The notes under the pieces were generated by a model, which ran no database searches, had not been told where the DNA came from, and saw nothing but the letters and a program-made list of their open reading frames with translations. The position numbers were made by a program, and so were the translations under genes. Below, piece by piece: positions 25,498 through 35,036 of a stretch of DNA of 64,000 bases. Every line of letters starts with the position of its first letter. The first letter of the stretch is position 1. Source of the DNA: an uncultured Prevotellaceae bacterium (GTDB lineage Bacteria; Bacteroidota; Bacteroidia; Bacteroidales; Bacteroidaceae); contig CACWNV010000014.1 of assembly GCA_902762325.1 (NCBI GenBank), positions 1 to 64,000 on the forward strand, given 5' to 3'.

Positions 25498-28350
25498 TTA
25501 TAGGTTTAATTCTTTTTTGAGGAAATCGGCAGTATATCCCACATGAGACGAAGCGACTTCTTCTGGTGTTCCTGTGATAAGAACCATGCCGCCGTTTCGT
25601 CCGCCTTCCGGTCCCATGTCGATGATATGGTCAGCCAGCTTGATGACATCAAGGTTGTGTTCGATGATGATGACCGTATTCCCTTTGTCCACCAGCTTGT
25701 TGATTACTTCCATCAGTATTTTAATATCTTCAAAATGCAGTCCGGTCGTCGGTTCATCCAGGATGTACAGCGTTTTTCCTGTGTCTTTCTTAGACAGTTC
25801 AGAAGCAAGCTTGACACGCTGGCTCTCTCCGCCACTCAGGGTAGAAGAGGGTTGTCCGAGTTTAATGTAACCAAGTCCGACTTGCTGGATGGTTGCGATC
25901 TTTTGTCTGATATTGGGAACATTTTCAAAAAAGTCAACCGCCTGATTGATTGTCATGTCCAGAACATCGGCAATGCTCTTTCCCTTATAGCGCACCTCCA
26001 AGGTCTCACGATTATAACGCTTGCCGTGACAAACCTCACAGGGAACCATCACATCGGGAAGGAAATTCATTTCGATGGTTTTATAGCCGTTGCCGCTACA
26101 TGTCTCACATCTTCCACCTTTTACATTAAAGGAGAACCTTCCAGGCTTATAACCCCTAATCTTTGCTTCTGGCAGGTTGACGAAAAGGTTGCGGATGTCT
26201 GAGAAGACGCCAGTATAGGTGGCTGGATTTGAACGTGGGGTTCTGCCTAAAGGACTCTGATCGACATTGACAACCTTGTCAAGATGTTCTATTCCTTCTA
26301 TGCTGTCATAGGGCATCGGCTTCTTGAGTGAGCGATAAAAGTGCTGAGACAGAATGGGTTGGAGCGTTTCGTTAATCAAAGTTGACTTCCCTGATCCGGA
26401 AACTCCAGTCACGACAATCAGCTTCCCGAGCGGGAATTCCACATCAATATGTTTTAAGTTGTTTCCGCTTGCTCCCCTTATCCATAAGCTTTTGTTCTTT
26501 CCCTGCCTTCTTGTCGACGGTACTTCAATATGGCGCTTGCCTAATAAGTACTGGGCTGTTATCTGCCTGTCGTTGTCCTGATGAGTTGTAAAGCTTTCTT
26601 TCATCATTTCAGGAGTTCCCTGGAAGACCACCTCACCTCCTTTCCTTCCTGCTTTAGGACCAATATCGACAATATAATCGGCATTGAGCATCATTTCTTT
26701 GTCGTGCTCCACCACAATGACAGTATTTCCGATGTCACGTAGTTGTTTCAGAGAAGCAATAAGCCGCTCGTTGTCTCGTTGGTGTAGTCCGATGGAAGGC
26801 TCATCCAATATATAGAGAACATTTACAAGCTGGGAACCTATCTGTGTGGCAAGCCTGATGCGCTGGCTCTCACCACCCGAAAGACTGGCAGACTGGCGGT
26901 TAAGGGAAAGATAGTTAAGGCCTACTTCTAACAGGAAGTCAACACGTGTGCGGAGTTCTTTGACAATCTCGGATGCAATCTTCTGTTTCATCGGATCAAG
27001 ATGCTCTTCAACGTGTATCAGCCAGTCGCGCAGGTCCAAGATGTCGAGGCTGGCTACTTCAGAAATGTTTTTGTCCCATATCTTGTAAGATAATGACTCT
27101 CGCTTCAGTCTTTGTCCCTTACATTCAGGGCACTGGCAAGTAGCTAAAAACTGATCTGCCCATTTTTGTCCCTTGACGGAATCGTCATTATCCATCACGT
27201 TCTTCAGATATTTGATAATACCGTCGTAGCTAACGAAATAGTCACTTGTCGTATGAACAAGTTCTTTTTCTATACGTACATTCTCTAAAGACCCATAAAG
27301 GATTTCATCCAACGCCTCCTGGGTAATACTAGATACAGGAGTCTTGATGTTAAATTCGTATTTGCGTAAGATGGCTTCAATTTGCCAGAAGATCATTTGA
27401 TTTTTATATCTTCCTAATGGCGTTATGGCACCTTCGTAAATGCTTAGAGAGTCATCAGGAATCACTTTCTTCAAGTCGATTTCATTAACAATGCCGAGTC
27501 CCTTGCACTTGGGACAGGCTCCTTCCGGTGAATTGAAAGAGAATATATTCGGAGCGGGCTCTCCATAAGAAATGCCCGTAACAGGATCCATGAGCATCTT
27601 AGAGAAATTACGGATGGCACCAGAATCCTTATCCATGATCATGATGATGCCTTCGCCTTGCTTCATGGCAGTCTTTACACTTTTCTTTACCCTTTCATCA
27701 TCTTTGTCCTGAACGATTAACTTGTCAACGACTACTTCAATGTTATGGTTTTTATAGCGGTCAACCTTCATTCCACGGGTAATCTCGACAACTTCTCCAT
27801 CGACCCGGATATACAGATACCCTTTACGGCGCATGCTTTCGAATAGCTCCCGATAATGTCCTTTACGTTGTCGGACGAGTGGGGCGAGGATGAATATTCT
27901 CTTACCGATATAGTCTGTGAGAATCATCTCAATGACTTGCTCTTCGGTATACTTTACCATCTTCTCTCCAGACAGATAGCTATAGGCGGTACCCGCACGG
28001 GCAAAAAGAAGTCGAAGGTAGTCGTAAATCTCCGTAGTTGTGCCTACGGTAGATCGCGGATTCTTGTTCGTTGTCTTCTGTTCAATACTGATGACAGGGC
28101 TCAGACCTGTAATCTTGTCAACATCAGGACGCTCCATCCCTCCGAGAAAGTTGCGGGCATAGGCTGAAAAAGTCTCGATATACCTGCGTTGTCCTTCGGC
28201 AAAGATGGTATCAAAAGCTAATGATGATTTCCCGGAACCCGACAAGCCGGTGATGACAGATAAGGAATTGCGGGGGATCTCCACGTCTATATTCTTGAGA
28301 TTATGGACACGTGCGCCCCACACATTTATCTTTTCGTCTTCTCTTTGCAT
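25498..28350 (-). CDS. uvrA: UvrABC excinuclease subunit A
   Basis: A 950-residue DNA damage recognition ATPase of nucleotide excision repair. It has two ABC modules. The first Walker A is [14 protein letters not shown] (~residue 33) with signature [17 protein letters not shown]. The second Walker A is [14 protein letters not shown] (~residue 645) with signature [16 protein letters not shown] and [14 protein letters not shown]. Zinc-binding modules appear as [16 protein letters not shown] and the pair CETCSGNG...CEVCHGKRY. Length and order match the family. UvrA dimers load UvrB onto lesions in the cytoplasm. It lies 12 bp after the CHU_C protein gene, an unusual but apparently chance operon partner. 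Confidence 0.98.
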   Translation of the reverse strand: MQREDEKINVWGARVHNLKNIDVEIPRNSLSVITGLSGSGKSSLAFDTIFAEGQRRYIETFSAYARNFLGGMERPDVDKITGLSPVISIEQKTTNKNPRSTVGTTTEIYDYLRLLFARAGTAYSYLSGEKMVKYTEEQVIEMILTDYIGKRIFILAPLVRQRKGHYRELFESMRRKGYLYIRVDGEVVEITRGMKVDRYKNHNIEVVVDKLIVQDKDDERVKKSVKTAMKQGEGIIMIMDKDSGAIRNFSKMLMDPVTGISYGEPAPNIFSFNSPEGACPKCKGLGIVNEIDLKKVIPDDSLSIYEGAITPLGRYKNQMIFWQIEAILRKYEFNIKTPVSSITQEALDEILYGSLENVRIEKELVHTTSDYFVSYDGIIKYLKNVMDNDDSVKGQKWADQFLATCQCPECKGQRLKRESLSYKIWDKNISEVASLDILDLRDWLIHVEEHLDPMKQKIASEIVKELRTRVDFLLEVGLNYLSLNRQSASLSGGESQRIRLATQIGSQLVNVLYILDEPSIGLHQRDNERLIASLKQLRDIGNTVIVVEHDKEMMLNADYIVDIGPKAGRKGGEVVFQGTPEMMKESFTTHQDNDRQITAQYLLGKRHIEVPSTRRQGKNKSLWIRGASGNNLKHIDVEFPLGKLIVVTGVSGSGKSTLINETLQPILSQHFYRSLKKPMPYDSIEGIEHLDKVVNVDQSPLGRTPRSNPATYTGVFSDIRNLFVNLPEAKIRGYKPGRFSFNVKGGRCETCSGNGYKTIEMNFLPDVMVPCEVCHGKRYNRETLEVRYKGKSIADVLDMTINQAVDFFENVPNIRQKIATIQQVGLGYIKLGQPSSTLSGGESQRVKLASELSKKDTGKTLYILDEPTTGLHFEDIKILMEVINKLVDKGNTVIIIEHNLDVIKLADHIIDMGPEGGRNGGMVLITGTPEEVASSHVGYTADFLKKELNL

Positions 28351-28361
28351 TGTATTAGTAT

Positions 28362-29090
28362 CTATTGGTCACCTCCTGTAGCACCGGATTTCTCAGTATA
28401 TCCTCGTAGTAAGTTTACATCTTTACGTATGGTGAATTTTCTTCCGTCAGCACCTTTTGCCTTAACGAGACAAAAATAGACTCCCTGTTTCACGTCGCGT
28501 CCATGGTATTTTCCATCCCATCCTTCAGCTGCGGGGTTGTCCCATTCGTATAGTTTCTGTCCCCATCGGTTGAAAATATAAGCATGGAACTCGATAAGTG
28601 ACTGATATTCTTTTACTTTGTATGTGTCGTTAATGTCATCTCCGTTTGGAGAGAAGGCATTGGGCATCTCCAGCTTGCTTTCAGAAATAGATATGGTGAA
28701 AGATTCCACATCGTCGTACGCAATGGTATCAACACCATTAACAAATGAGGCATAGCAGGCGACACGATGACTTCCTGCTTCTTTGAATGTATATTCTGTT
28801 TCTTCCTCATAGCGGATGAGATAGGGCTCCTTTTCACCCTCGGCACTTCCTTCACCTTCCTTATAAAAACGCCATTCATAATATGGGTAATAAGAACCGA
28901 TATTTGATGGATTAGCGCGGAAAATAGCTTTTACAGGGGCAGATCCTGAGTATGACGTGCTTTCTTCTTCCTCACCGGCAGAATTAATAAATGTAGCTGT
29001 GGGAGAAATGAACGGCATTTCCTGTTGAGCCATCATGTCACAAGAAAACAATAGGAGTGTTAAAGCAAGCAGATATTTGCAAATTCTCAT
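28362..29090 (-). CDS. Secreted protein with CHU_C (gliding-type, T9SS type B) C-terminal domain
   Basis: A 242-residue exported protein with signal peptide [22 protein letters not shown]. Residues ~25-140 look like an Ig/PKD-like fold ([38 protein letters not shown]). The last ~95 residues are the gliding-motility-associated C-terminal domain: [51 protein letters not shown]. This domain serves as a type B sorting signal for T9SS. With no catalytic region it is probably a surface or adhesin-like protein. It is the first gene of a leftward run with uvrA, with a TATCTTTG -7 box at 29120-29113 upstream. Confidence 0.87.
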   Translation of the reverse strand: MRICKYLLALTLLLFSCDMMAQQEMPFISPTATFINSAGEEEESTSYSGSAPVKAIFRANPSNIGSYYPYYEWRFYKEGEGSAEGEKEPYLIRYEEETEYTFKEAGSHRVACYASFVNGVDTIAYDDVESFTISISESKLEMPNAFSPNGDDINDTYKVKEYQSLIEFHAYIFNRWGQKLYEWDNPAAEGWDGKYHGRDVKQGVYFCLVKAKGADGRKFTIRKDVNLLRGYTEKSGATGGDQ

Positions 29091-29112
29091 AAAATTTATG
29101 TGTTATAATCTG

Positions 29113-29120
29113 CAAAGATA
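29113..29120 (-). promoter_or_regulatory. -7 box for the CHU_C protein and uvrA
   Basis: On the minus strand TATCTTTG matches TAnnTTTG; the -33 element 20 bp upstream is weak. Predicted start lies ~20 nt before the gene. Confidence 0.5.
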
Positions 29121-29164
29121 GTAAAAAGTTGATAGATGTGAATGCTATGTTGAGAGTTTTTTTG

Positions 29165-29172
29165 TATTTTTG
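29165..29172 (+). promoter_or_regulatory. -7 box for the LysM/periplasmic-binding gene
   Basis: TATTTTTG matches TAnnTTTG on the plus strand, ~29 bp before the ATG at 29201. The -33 element is not clear. Confidence 0.5.
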
Positions 29173-29200
29173 CATTCGTAAACTTAAATAAAACAGAATT

Positions 29201-30577
29201 ATGAAATGTAGCATTAGACGAGTAGCTTTGTTTTGTGGCTTGTTGATTGCCTTATTGGCTATGGGTCAGACTAACAAATGGCGTGATATCTACAAAGCAA
29301 AGAAGAAAGACACTGTTTTTGGTATTGCAAAAAAATATAACATCTCTATGCCCGAGCTGATGGATGCTAATCCTGAGATGAAAAAAGAGGGATATGAACT
29401 GAAAAAGGGCGACATGGTGTTTATCCCGTTCGAAAAGACGGAAGCCCAGCTGGCTGAGGAGGCGAAAAAGAGAGAAGAGGCTGAACGTATCAGATTGTAC
29501 GGTGCAAATGATGTACGCAACCGTGCGATACGTGTTGGTGTCATGCTCCCCTTGCATGATGTGGATGGCGATGGCAGAAGGATGGTAGAATATTATAGAG
29601 GTATGTTGCTTGCATGCGAAGACCTGAAGGCACAGAATATCTCAGTGGATGTCTATGCCTGGAATGTTCCGATTGATGCAGATATCAGGCAGACCTTGTT
29701 AGAAAAGAATGCAGAGAATTGCGACATCATATTTGGTCCTCTCTACACGAAGCAGGTAAAGGCAATGGCTGACTTCTGTCGTACATACGATATAAAGATG
29801 GTCATTCCGTTCTCTATCCAGGGCAACGAAGTTAATGTGAATCCGCAGGTCTATCAGGTCTATCAGTCTCCTACGTCCCTGAACGATGATGCTATCAAAG
29901 CTTTCATGGAACGCTTTCCCAATCAGCATCCTGTCTTTATCGACTGTAATGACTCCTTGAGCCAGAAGGGTGCTTTCACCATGGGACTCAGGAAGCAGCT
30001 GGAGGCAAAGAACATACCTTATAATATTACCAATCTTAATTCGCCGGATGACGCATTTGCCCGTGCATTTAGCGCTTCACAGACGAATGTGGTAATTCTC
30101 AACACAGCCCGTTCTCCGCAACTCAATTCAACATTGGCTAAGCTGAATAAGTTGTGTGCTGCCTATCCGAATGCAAAGATAGCACTCTTCGGATATACAG
30201 AATGGCTCATGTACACAAAGGTATATGGTGACTATTTCCACAAGTATGAGACTTATATCCCTTCAACATTCTACTATAATGCCCAGTCGCCTAAGACAAA
30301 AAGGTTAGAGCAGATGTATAGCCGTTGGTTTAACAGCAACATGCAGTCGGCACTTCCACGTTTTGCAATTACCGGGTACGATCAGGCATGTTTCTTCTTC
30401 AACGGGTTACATAAATATGGTAAGGACTTTAAGGGAATAAAAGCTCAGAATGCCTATGAGCATGTCCAGACACCTTTGTTGTTCAAACCGACAACAACTG
30501 AAGGCGGAATGCAAAATAAGGCTTTCATGCTTGTGCATTATACCAACGACAAAAGAATTGAGTCTATCAATTACTGA
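29201..30577 (+). CDS. LysM protein with periplasmic-binding (type 1) fold
   Basis: A 458-residue exported protein. The signal peptide (VALFCGLLIALLAMGQT) is followed by one LysM peptidoglycan-binding domain (~residues 27-78: YKAKKKDTVFGIAKKYNISM, then MDANPEMK and GDMVFIPF). Residues ~105-440 resemble a branched-chain amino-acid type binding protein (RVGVMLPLHDVDGDGRRMVE, YRGMLLACEDLKAQN, CDIIFGPLYTKQVKAMADFC). A combination of LysM and this fold is frequent in Bacteroidetes and is thought to anchor the protein to the cell wall; no ABC permease genes are nearby, so transport is doubtful. Its stop overlaps the start of the next gene by one base (TGATG), showing translational coupling to the PorT-like barrel. 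Confidence 0.82.
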   Translation: MKCSIRRVALFCGLLIALLAMGQTNKWRDIYKAKKKDTVFGIAKKYNISMPELMDANPEMKKEGYELKKGDMVFIPFEKTEAQLAEEAKKREEAERIRLYGANDVRNRAIRVGVMLPLHDVDGDGRRMVEYYRGMLLACEDLKAQNISVDVYAWNVPIDADIRQTLLEKNAENCDIIFGPLYTKQVKAMADFCRTYDIKMVIPFSIQGNEVNVNPQVYQVYQSPTSLNDDAIKAFMERFPNQHPVFIDCNDSLSQKGAFTMGLRKQLEAKNIPYNITNLNSPDDAFARAFSASQTNVVILNTARSPQLNSTLAKLNKLCAAYPNAKIALFGYTEWLMYTKVYGDYFHKYETYIPSTFYYNAQSPKTKRLEQMYSRWFNSNMQSALPRFAITGYDQACFFFNGLHKYGKDFKGIKAQNAYEHVQTPLLFKPTTTEGGMQNKAFMLVHYTNDKRIESINY

Positions 30578-31341
30578 TGAATAAATTGATGCAGTCTTTC
30601 TCTTCTGTAGTCATTCGCTTTTATTTGTGTGTTATCTGTCTTCTTTTCACGCAGCAGATAAGTGCGCAGGTAGGAGAGCATCGTAACGATCTCTCTGTGG
30701 GAGTGAACGGAGGATACGTGTTTAGTAATGTGGGATTTGTTCCTACTGTCCCTCAGGGATTACATGGTGGAATGACGGGAGGTTTCTCTTTACGGTATGT
30801 ATGCGAGAAGTATTTCCTTACCTATTGTTCTGTCTTGGCAGAGGTGAATTATTCTCAGATAGGATGGAAGGAGAATATTCTTGACAGGTACGACCAGCCG
30901 GTAATCAATAAGGTTACAGGGATTCGTGAGGAATATAGTCGCACGGCAAATTACATTCAGATTCCTATATTTGCCCATCTTGCATGGGGACGGGAACGAA
31001 AGGGCTGCCAGTTCTTTTTCCAGGCAGGTCCTCAGTTCGGATTCCTCTTGGGTGAGAGTACGAAGATGAACTTTAATCTTGCAGAACGTAATATAGAAGA
31101 CCGTATCAATAAGACCTATGCTCAAGATTCCATGTCGATAAAAAACAAGTTTGACTATGGTATAGCAGCAGGTCTTGGCTTGGAGTATTCTATCCCTCGG
31201 GTAGGTCATTTCCTGTTAGAAGGCCGTTATTACTATGGATTAGGGAATATTTTCGGAGATTCCAAACGTGACTATTTCTCAAAATCAAACTATGGGAATA
31301 TTTACGTGAAGCTGACATATCTCATGGATATTTTTCATTGA
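30577..31341 (+). CDS. PorT-like outer-membrane beta-barrel protein
   Basis: A 254-residue protein with signal peptide ending ...FTQQISAQ. The rest alternates hydrophobic and polar residues as in an eight-stranded barrel (LSVGVNGGYVFSNVGF, GMTGGFSLRYV, CSVLAEVNYSQIGW, FFQAGPQFGFLLGE, YGIAAGLGLEYS, HFLLEGRYYYGLGNIF, YVKLTYLMDIF). It matches the PorT/outer-membrane barrel family. PorT is a component of T9SS in Porphyromonas, but many paralogues of unknown role exist, so I do not assign the symbol. It is translationally coupled to the LysM protein, which suggests that the two act together between wall and outer membrane. Confidence 0.75.
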   Translation: MNKLMQSFSSVVIRFYLCVICLLFTQQISAQVGEHRNDLSVGVNGGYVFSNVGFVPTVPQGLHGGMTGGFSLRYVCEKYFLTYCSVLAEVNYSQIGWKENILDRYDQPVINKVTGIREEYSRTANYIQIPIFAHLAWGRERKGCQFFFQAGPQFGFLLGESTKMNFNLAERNIEDRINKTYAQDSMSIKNKFDYGIAAGLGLEYSIPRVGHFLLEGRYYYGLGNIFGDSKRDYFSKSNYGNIYVKLTYLMDIFH

Positions 31342-31367
31342 TTATTCAAAACTAAAAACTTATAACT

Positions 31368-32909
31368 ATGTTTGAAGGACAACCAAAAGGTCTTTATGCG
31401 TTGGCACTGGCCAACACGGGTGAGCGTTTCGGCTACTATACGATGATAGCCGTCTTCGCTTTGTTTCTAAGAGCCAACTTTGGCCTCGATGCTGGATGGG
31501 CAGGAGAAATCTATGGCGATTTCCTCATGCTTGTGTATTTCCTCCCGATATTAGGTGGTATCATGGCCGATAAGTTTGGATTCGGTAAGATGGTTACCAT
31601 TGGTATCGTAATCATGTTCCTGGGCTATCTGCTTTTGTCTGTTCCATTGGGTAGCAAGGCAGTAGGTCTCGTGGCTATGCTTATTGCGTTGGTACTTATC
31701 AGTTTCGGAACAGGTCTTTTCAAAGGTAATCTACAGGTGATGGTAGGTAATCTTTATGATGATCCCAAGTATGCAGACAAGCGTGATGCAGGCTTCTCTA
31801 TTTTCTATATGGCAATTAATATCGGTGCGCTCTTTGCGCCTACAGCTGCCATAGAGATTTCAGAGTACGCCAAGAATCATCTCGGTTATACAGCTCCTGG
31901 TGAGGCTTACCATTTCGCATTTGCCGTGGCTTGTGCATCACTTATTCTCTCCATCGCTATTTATTATGCTTTCCGTGGCACTTTCCGTCATACTGAGGGC
32001 GGGAAAAAGGATGCTTCCTCTAAGGCTGCTTCTTTAGCAACGGAGCCTGAGCTTTCCAAGGAAGAGACCAAACAACGCATCGTTGCTTTGTGTCTGGTCT
32101 TTGCGGTTGTGATATTCTTCTGGATGGCATTCCATCAGAATGGTCTTTCACTTACCTATTTTGCTGATGAGTTTACGGCAAAGACGGCTTCTGGTGCACA
32201 TACGATGCCTTTCGATGTCATCAATCTTGTAATGATTATCTTCATTGTATATGCAGGCTTCTCATTCTTCCAGAGTAAGACGCAGAAGGCAAAACTGATT
32301 TCCGCTTTGGTGGTATTGGCTTCTCTTGGCGTTCTCATCTATAAATACTATCAGGCAACTGGTACGATTGACATTTCTGCTCCTATCTTCCAGCAGTTCA
32401 ATCCTTTCTATGTGGTAGCATTGACACCTGTTTCCATGGCTATCTTCGCATCATTGGCGAATAAGGGTAAGGAACCTTCTGCTCCTCGTAAGATTGCCTA
32501 CGGTATGTTGGTGGCAGCAGCAGCTTTCTTTATTATGATGTTTGCTTCACAAGGATTATTGACACCAAACGAACAGGCTGCTCTCGCCGAGAAGGGTGAA
32601 CTTGGTCCTCTTGTGTCTCCCTATTGGTTGATTTCTACCTATCTCATCCTTACATTCGGTGAACTTCTGTTATCTCCTATGGGAATCTCCTTCGTATCGA
32701 AGGTCGCTCCTCCCAAGTACAAAGGTTTGATGATGGGTGGATGGTTTGGAGCAACTGCTATCGGAAACAAACTCGTTAGTGTTGGCGGCTATCTTTGGGG
32801 CGACCTGCCTTTATGGGTTGTCTGGGGCGTATTCATTATCCTCTGCTTACTCTCAGCTCTCTTCATGTTTGCCATGATGAAGCGATTGGAAAAGGTAGCT
32901 TCAGTATAG
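31368..32909 (+). CDS. Proton-dependent oligopeptide transporter (POT/PTR family)
   Basis: A 513-residue inner-membrane protein with about 12-14 helices. Family marks are LANTGERFGYYTMIAVFALF in helix 1, YGDFLMLVYFLPILGGIMAD, LISFGTGLFKGNLQVMVGNL and FSIFYMAINIGALFAPT. FGELLLSPMGISFVSKVAP in the last third is also typical. POT carriers import di- and tripeptides with protons. The helix-1 motif normally reads ExxER; here the first Glu is replaced (NTGER). Only the neutral spacing to the PorT-like gene (26 bp) suggests shared transcription. Uptake of peptides fits a proteolytic lifestyle, given the secreted M6, M16 and C10 proteases further along. Confidence 0.92.
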   Translation: MFEGQPKGLYALALANTGERFGYYTMIAVFALFLRANFGLDAGWAGEIYGDFLMLVYFLPILGGIMADKFGFGKMVTIGIVIMFLGYLLLSVPLGSKAVGLVAMLIALVLISFGTGLFKGNLQVMVGNLYDDPKYADKRDAGFSIFYMAINIGALFAPTAAIEISEYAKNHLGYTAPGEAYHFAFAVACASLILSIAIYYAFRGTFRHTEGGKKDASSKAASLATEPELSKEETKQRIVALCLVFAVVIFFWMAFHQNGLSLTYFADEFTAKTASGAHTMPFDVINLVMIIFIVYAGFSFFQSKTQKAKLISALVVLASLGVLIYKYYQATGTIDISAPIFQQFNPFYVVALTPVSMAIFASLANKGKEPSAPRKIAYGMLVAAAAFFIMMFASQGLLTPNEQAALAEKGELGPLVSPYWLISTYLILTFGELLLSPMGISFVSKVAPPKYKGLMMGGWFGATAIGNKLVSVGGYLWGDLPLWVVWGVFIILCLLSALFMFAMMKRLEKVASV

Positions 32910-33034
32910 TATGATGCTTGCTGAAACGGCTCTTTTTTTCGTCATCATTTATGATTAGACAGAAGTAAATCAAGTTTTTCATATATTTTTATATATAATG
33001 TATAGGGTTTGCATTAAGTTTCGCCAATAATACT

Positions 33035-33042
33035 TACTTTTG
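33035..33042 (+). promoter_or_regulatory. -7 box for the SulP gene
   Basis: TACTTTTG matches TAnnTTTG, ~30 bp before the ATG at 33073. A TTTG at 33008 lies 23 bp upstream, slightly long for the -33 element. Confidence 0.5.
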
Positions 33043-33072
33043 CAAACGAATTTCATGGATAACGAATAACAG

Positions 33073-34752
33073 ATGAAAACGATTGATTTTAAACCGAAGA
33101 TGTTCTCGGTGTTGAGGAATTATGACAAGAAGACGCTGATGGCCGACTTGATGTCGGGTATCATTGTCGGAATTGTGGCGTTGCCGTTGGCAATTGCGTT
33201 TGGTATTGCCTCCGGTGTGTCTCCTGAAAAAGGTATCATTACTGCCATCGTCGCTGGCTTGCTCATCTCTGTCTTTGGAGGAAGCAAGGTACAGATTGGA
33301 GGACCTACGGGTGCTTTCATTGTGATTGTAGCAGGTATCATCAACCAATATGGTATTCAGGGATTGACTATCGCCACGCTGATGGCTGGTTTCTTCCTGA
33401 TTGGATTTGGATTGTTGCGCTTGGGTACCATCATCAAGTATATTCCTTACCCCATTATCGTGGGATTCACGAGTGGTATAGCCGTTACGATTTTCACCAC
33501 TCAGATAAAGGATTTGTTGGGAATGCAGATAACGGATGTGCCGAGTGATTTCGTGGAGAAATGGATGGTGTATTTCCAGCATATCCGAAGTATCGACGTA
33601 TGGAGTACGTTGGTGGGATTGGCAAGCGTTGTCATCATAGCCCTCATACCTAAATACAGCAAGCGCATTCCTGGTTCGTTGGTTGCCATCGTCGTGATGA
33701 CCGTTGTCGCATTGTTGCTCAAGCAATATGCCGGTGTCAATAGTATTGAGACAATAGGTGACAGGTTTAGCATCAATTCCCAGTTGCCGGGTGCCGTTGT
33801 TCCCGTCCTTTCGTGGGAAACCATCAAGGAGTTGGTCGCACCAGCCATGACCATTGCCGTATTGGGAGCCATCGAGTCGCTGTTGTCTGCTACCGTTGCC
33901 GATGGTGTCATTGGTGACCATCACAATTCCAATACCGAACTGATAGGACAGGGCATAGCCAACTTGGTATCTCCATTGTTTGGGGGAATCCCTGCAACTG
34001 GAGCCATTGCCCGAACTATGACAAATATCAACAATGGTGGCCGTACACCTGTTGCGGGAATCATCCACGCGGTTGTGTTGTTGCTAATCTTCCTGTTCCT
34101 GATGCCTTTGGCTCAGTATATTCCGATGGCATGTCTGGCAGGTGTATTGGTCGTTGTAAGCTACGGTATGAGCGGTTGGCGTTCTTTCCTCGCTTTGATG
34201 CGCAATCCAAAGAGTGACATTACCGTATTGCTGCTCACCTTCTTCCTGACCATCATCTTCGATTTGACCATCGCCATTGAGGTTGGCATCATCTGTGCTT
34301 GTCTGCTCTTCATGAGACGAATGTCGGAAACCACCGATGTAAAGATGATTTACGAAGAAATAGACTTGAACGAAGACGCCGATATGGAACGTGGTAACTT
34401 AGAGCATCTGACGATACCGAAAGGCGTAGAGGTGTATGAAATCAACGGACCTTATTTCTTTGGTGCCGGTAACCGCTTTGAAGATATTATGGGACGTTAC
34501 GGTCATCGTCCGAAAGTGCGGATCATCCGTATGAGAAAGGTTCCGTTCATCGACTCCACGGGTTTGCACAACCTTGAAAATATGTGCCTGATGAGTCAGA
34601 AGGAAGGAATCACCATCGTCTTGTCGGGTGTGAACGAAAAGGTCGAAAAAGTATTGAATCGCAATGGCTTCCCCGAACTCTTAGGCGAGGAAAATATCTG
34701 CAATCACATCGATTTGGCATTAGCAAGGGCAAAGGAGATTGCTGCGGCGTGA
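33073..34752 (+). CDS. SulP-family anion transporter with STAS domain
   Basis: A 559-residue inner-membrane carrier. The membrane part has ~10-12 helices with VGIVALPLAIAFGIASGVSP, VFGGSKVQIGGPTGAFIVIV, IPYPIIVGFTSGIAVTIF and GIPATGAIARTMTNINNGG, all SulP signatures. The C-terminal ~115 residues are a cytoplasmic STAS domain (YEINGPYFFGAGNRFED, VRIIRMRKVPFIDSTGLHNLE), where the Ser in DSTG is the usual regulatory position. SulP proteins carry sulfate, bicarbonate or other anions with Na+ or H+; substrate cannot be assigned here. It stands alone, with its own promoter, and converges on the patatin gene. Confidence 0.92.
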   Translation: MKTIDFKPKMFSVLRNYDKKTLMADLMSGIIVGIVALPLAIAFGIASGVSPEKGIITAIVAGLLISVFGGSKVQIGGPTGAFIVIVAGIINQYGIQGLTIATLMAGFFLIGFGLLRLGTIIKYIPYPIIVGFTSGIAVTIFTTQIKDLLGMQITDVPSDFVEKWMVYFQHIRSIDVWSTLVGLASVVIIALIPKYSKRIPGSLVAIVVMTVVALLLKQYAGVNSIETIGDRFSINSQLPGAVVPVLSWETIKELVAPAMTIAVLGAIESLLSATVADGVIGDHHNSNTELIGQGIANLVSPLFGGIPATGAIARTMTNINNGGRTPVAGIIHAVVLLLIFLFLMPLAQYIPMACLAGVLVVVSYGMSGWRSFLALMRNPKSDITVLLLTFFLTIIFDLTIAIEVGIICACLLFMRRMSETTDVKMIYEEIDLNEDADMERGNLEHLTIPKGVEVYEINGPYFFGAGNRFEDIMGRYGHRPKVRIIRMRKVPFIDSTGLHNLENMCLMSQKEGITIVLSGVNEKVEKVLNRNGFPELLGEENICNHIDLALARAKEIAAA

Positions 34753-34759
34753 CAATTCT

Positions 34760-34869
34760 ATTTGATACATCATTCATAAACATATCGTTTATGTAGTCTA
34801 AATGTATCGTTTACGTTGTCTAAACGTATCATTTACAGGGCGTAAACAGCACGTTTTCGAATCCCTTTT
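34760..34869 (+). repeat. Array B of 22-bp tandem inverted-repeat units
   Basis: Five 22-bp units (starts 34760, 34782, 34804, 34826, 34848); the outer two are degenerate. The core units read xTATCGTTTA, seven variable bases, TAAAC/T. Same family and orientation as the arrays at 19383, 49864 and 61293. It lies directly after sulP. Confidence 0.75.
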
Positions 34870-34877
34870 GCTGTTGT

Positions 34878-34993
34878 GTATGACAGATATGACAGATAGA
34901 TATATAACTTTCATATATAGAAAAACATTTAGGTCGGGGGTAAATAATTACCTATAGAGAAAGTTGTGTTTCTATCTGTCATATCTGTCATAC
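34878..34993. repeat. Long inverted repeat between convergent genes
   Basis: The arms at 34878-34900 and 34971-34993 are perfect 23-bp reverse complements (start GTATGACAGATATGACAGA). Each arm holds a 9-bp direct repeat TATGACAGA. Inward, AACTTTC / GAAAGTT (34906-34912 and 34961-34967) and TAGGT / ACCTA extend the possible stem. It separates sulP from the patatin gene and could work as a two-way terminator or be a mobile relic. Confidence 0.8.
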
Positions 34994-35036
34994 GCCAAGT
35001 ATATTCATCGAACTCACGTTATATAATACATCATCC

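Noticed and set aside
33034..34068. Long leftward reading frame inside the SulP gene
   Set aside because: It lies fully antisense to a clear SulP gene, its translation is Asn/His/Asp-rich without domains, and no start signal is present.
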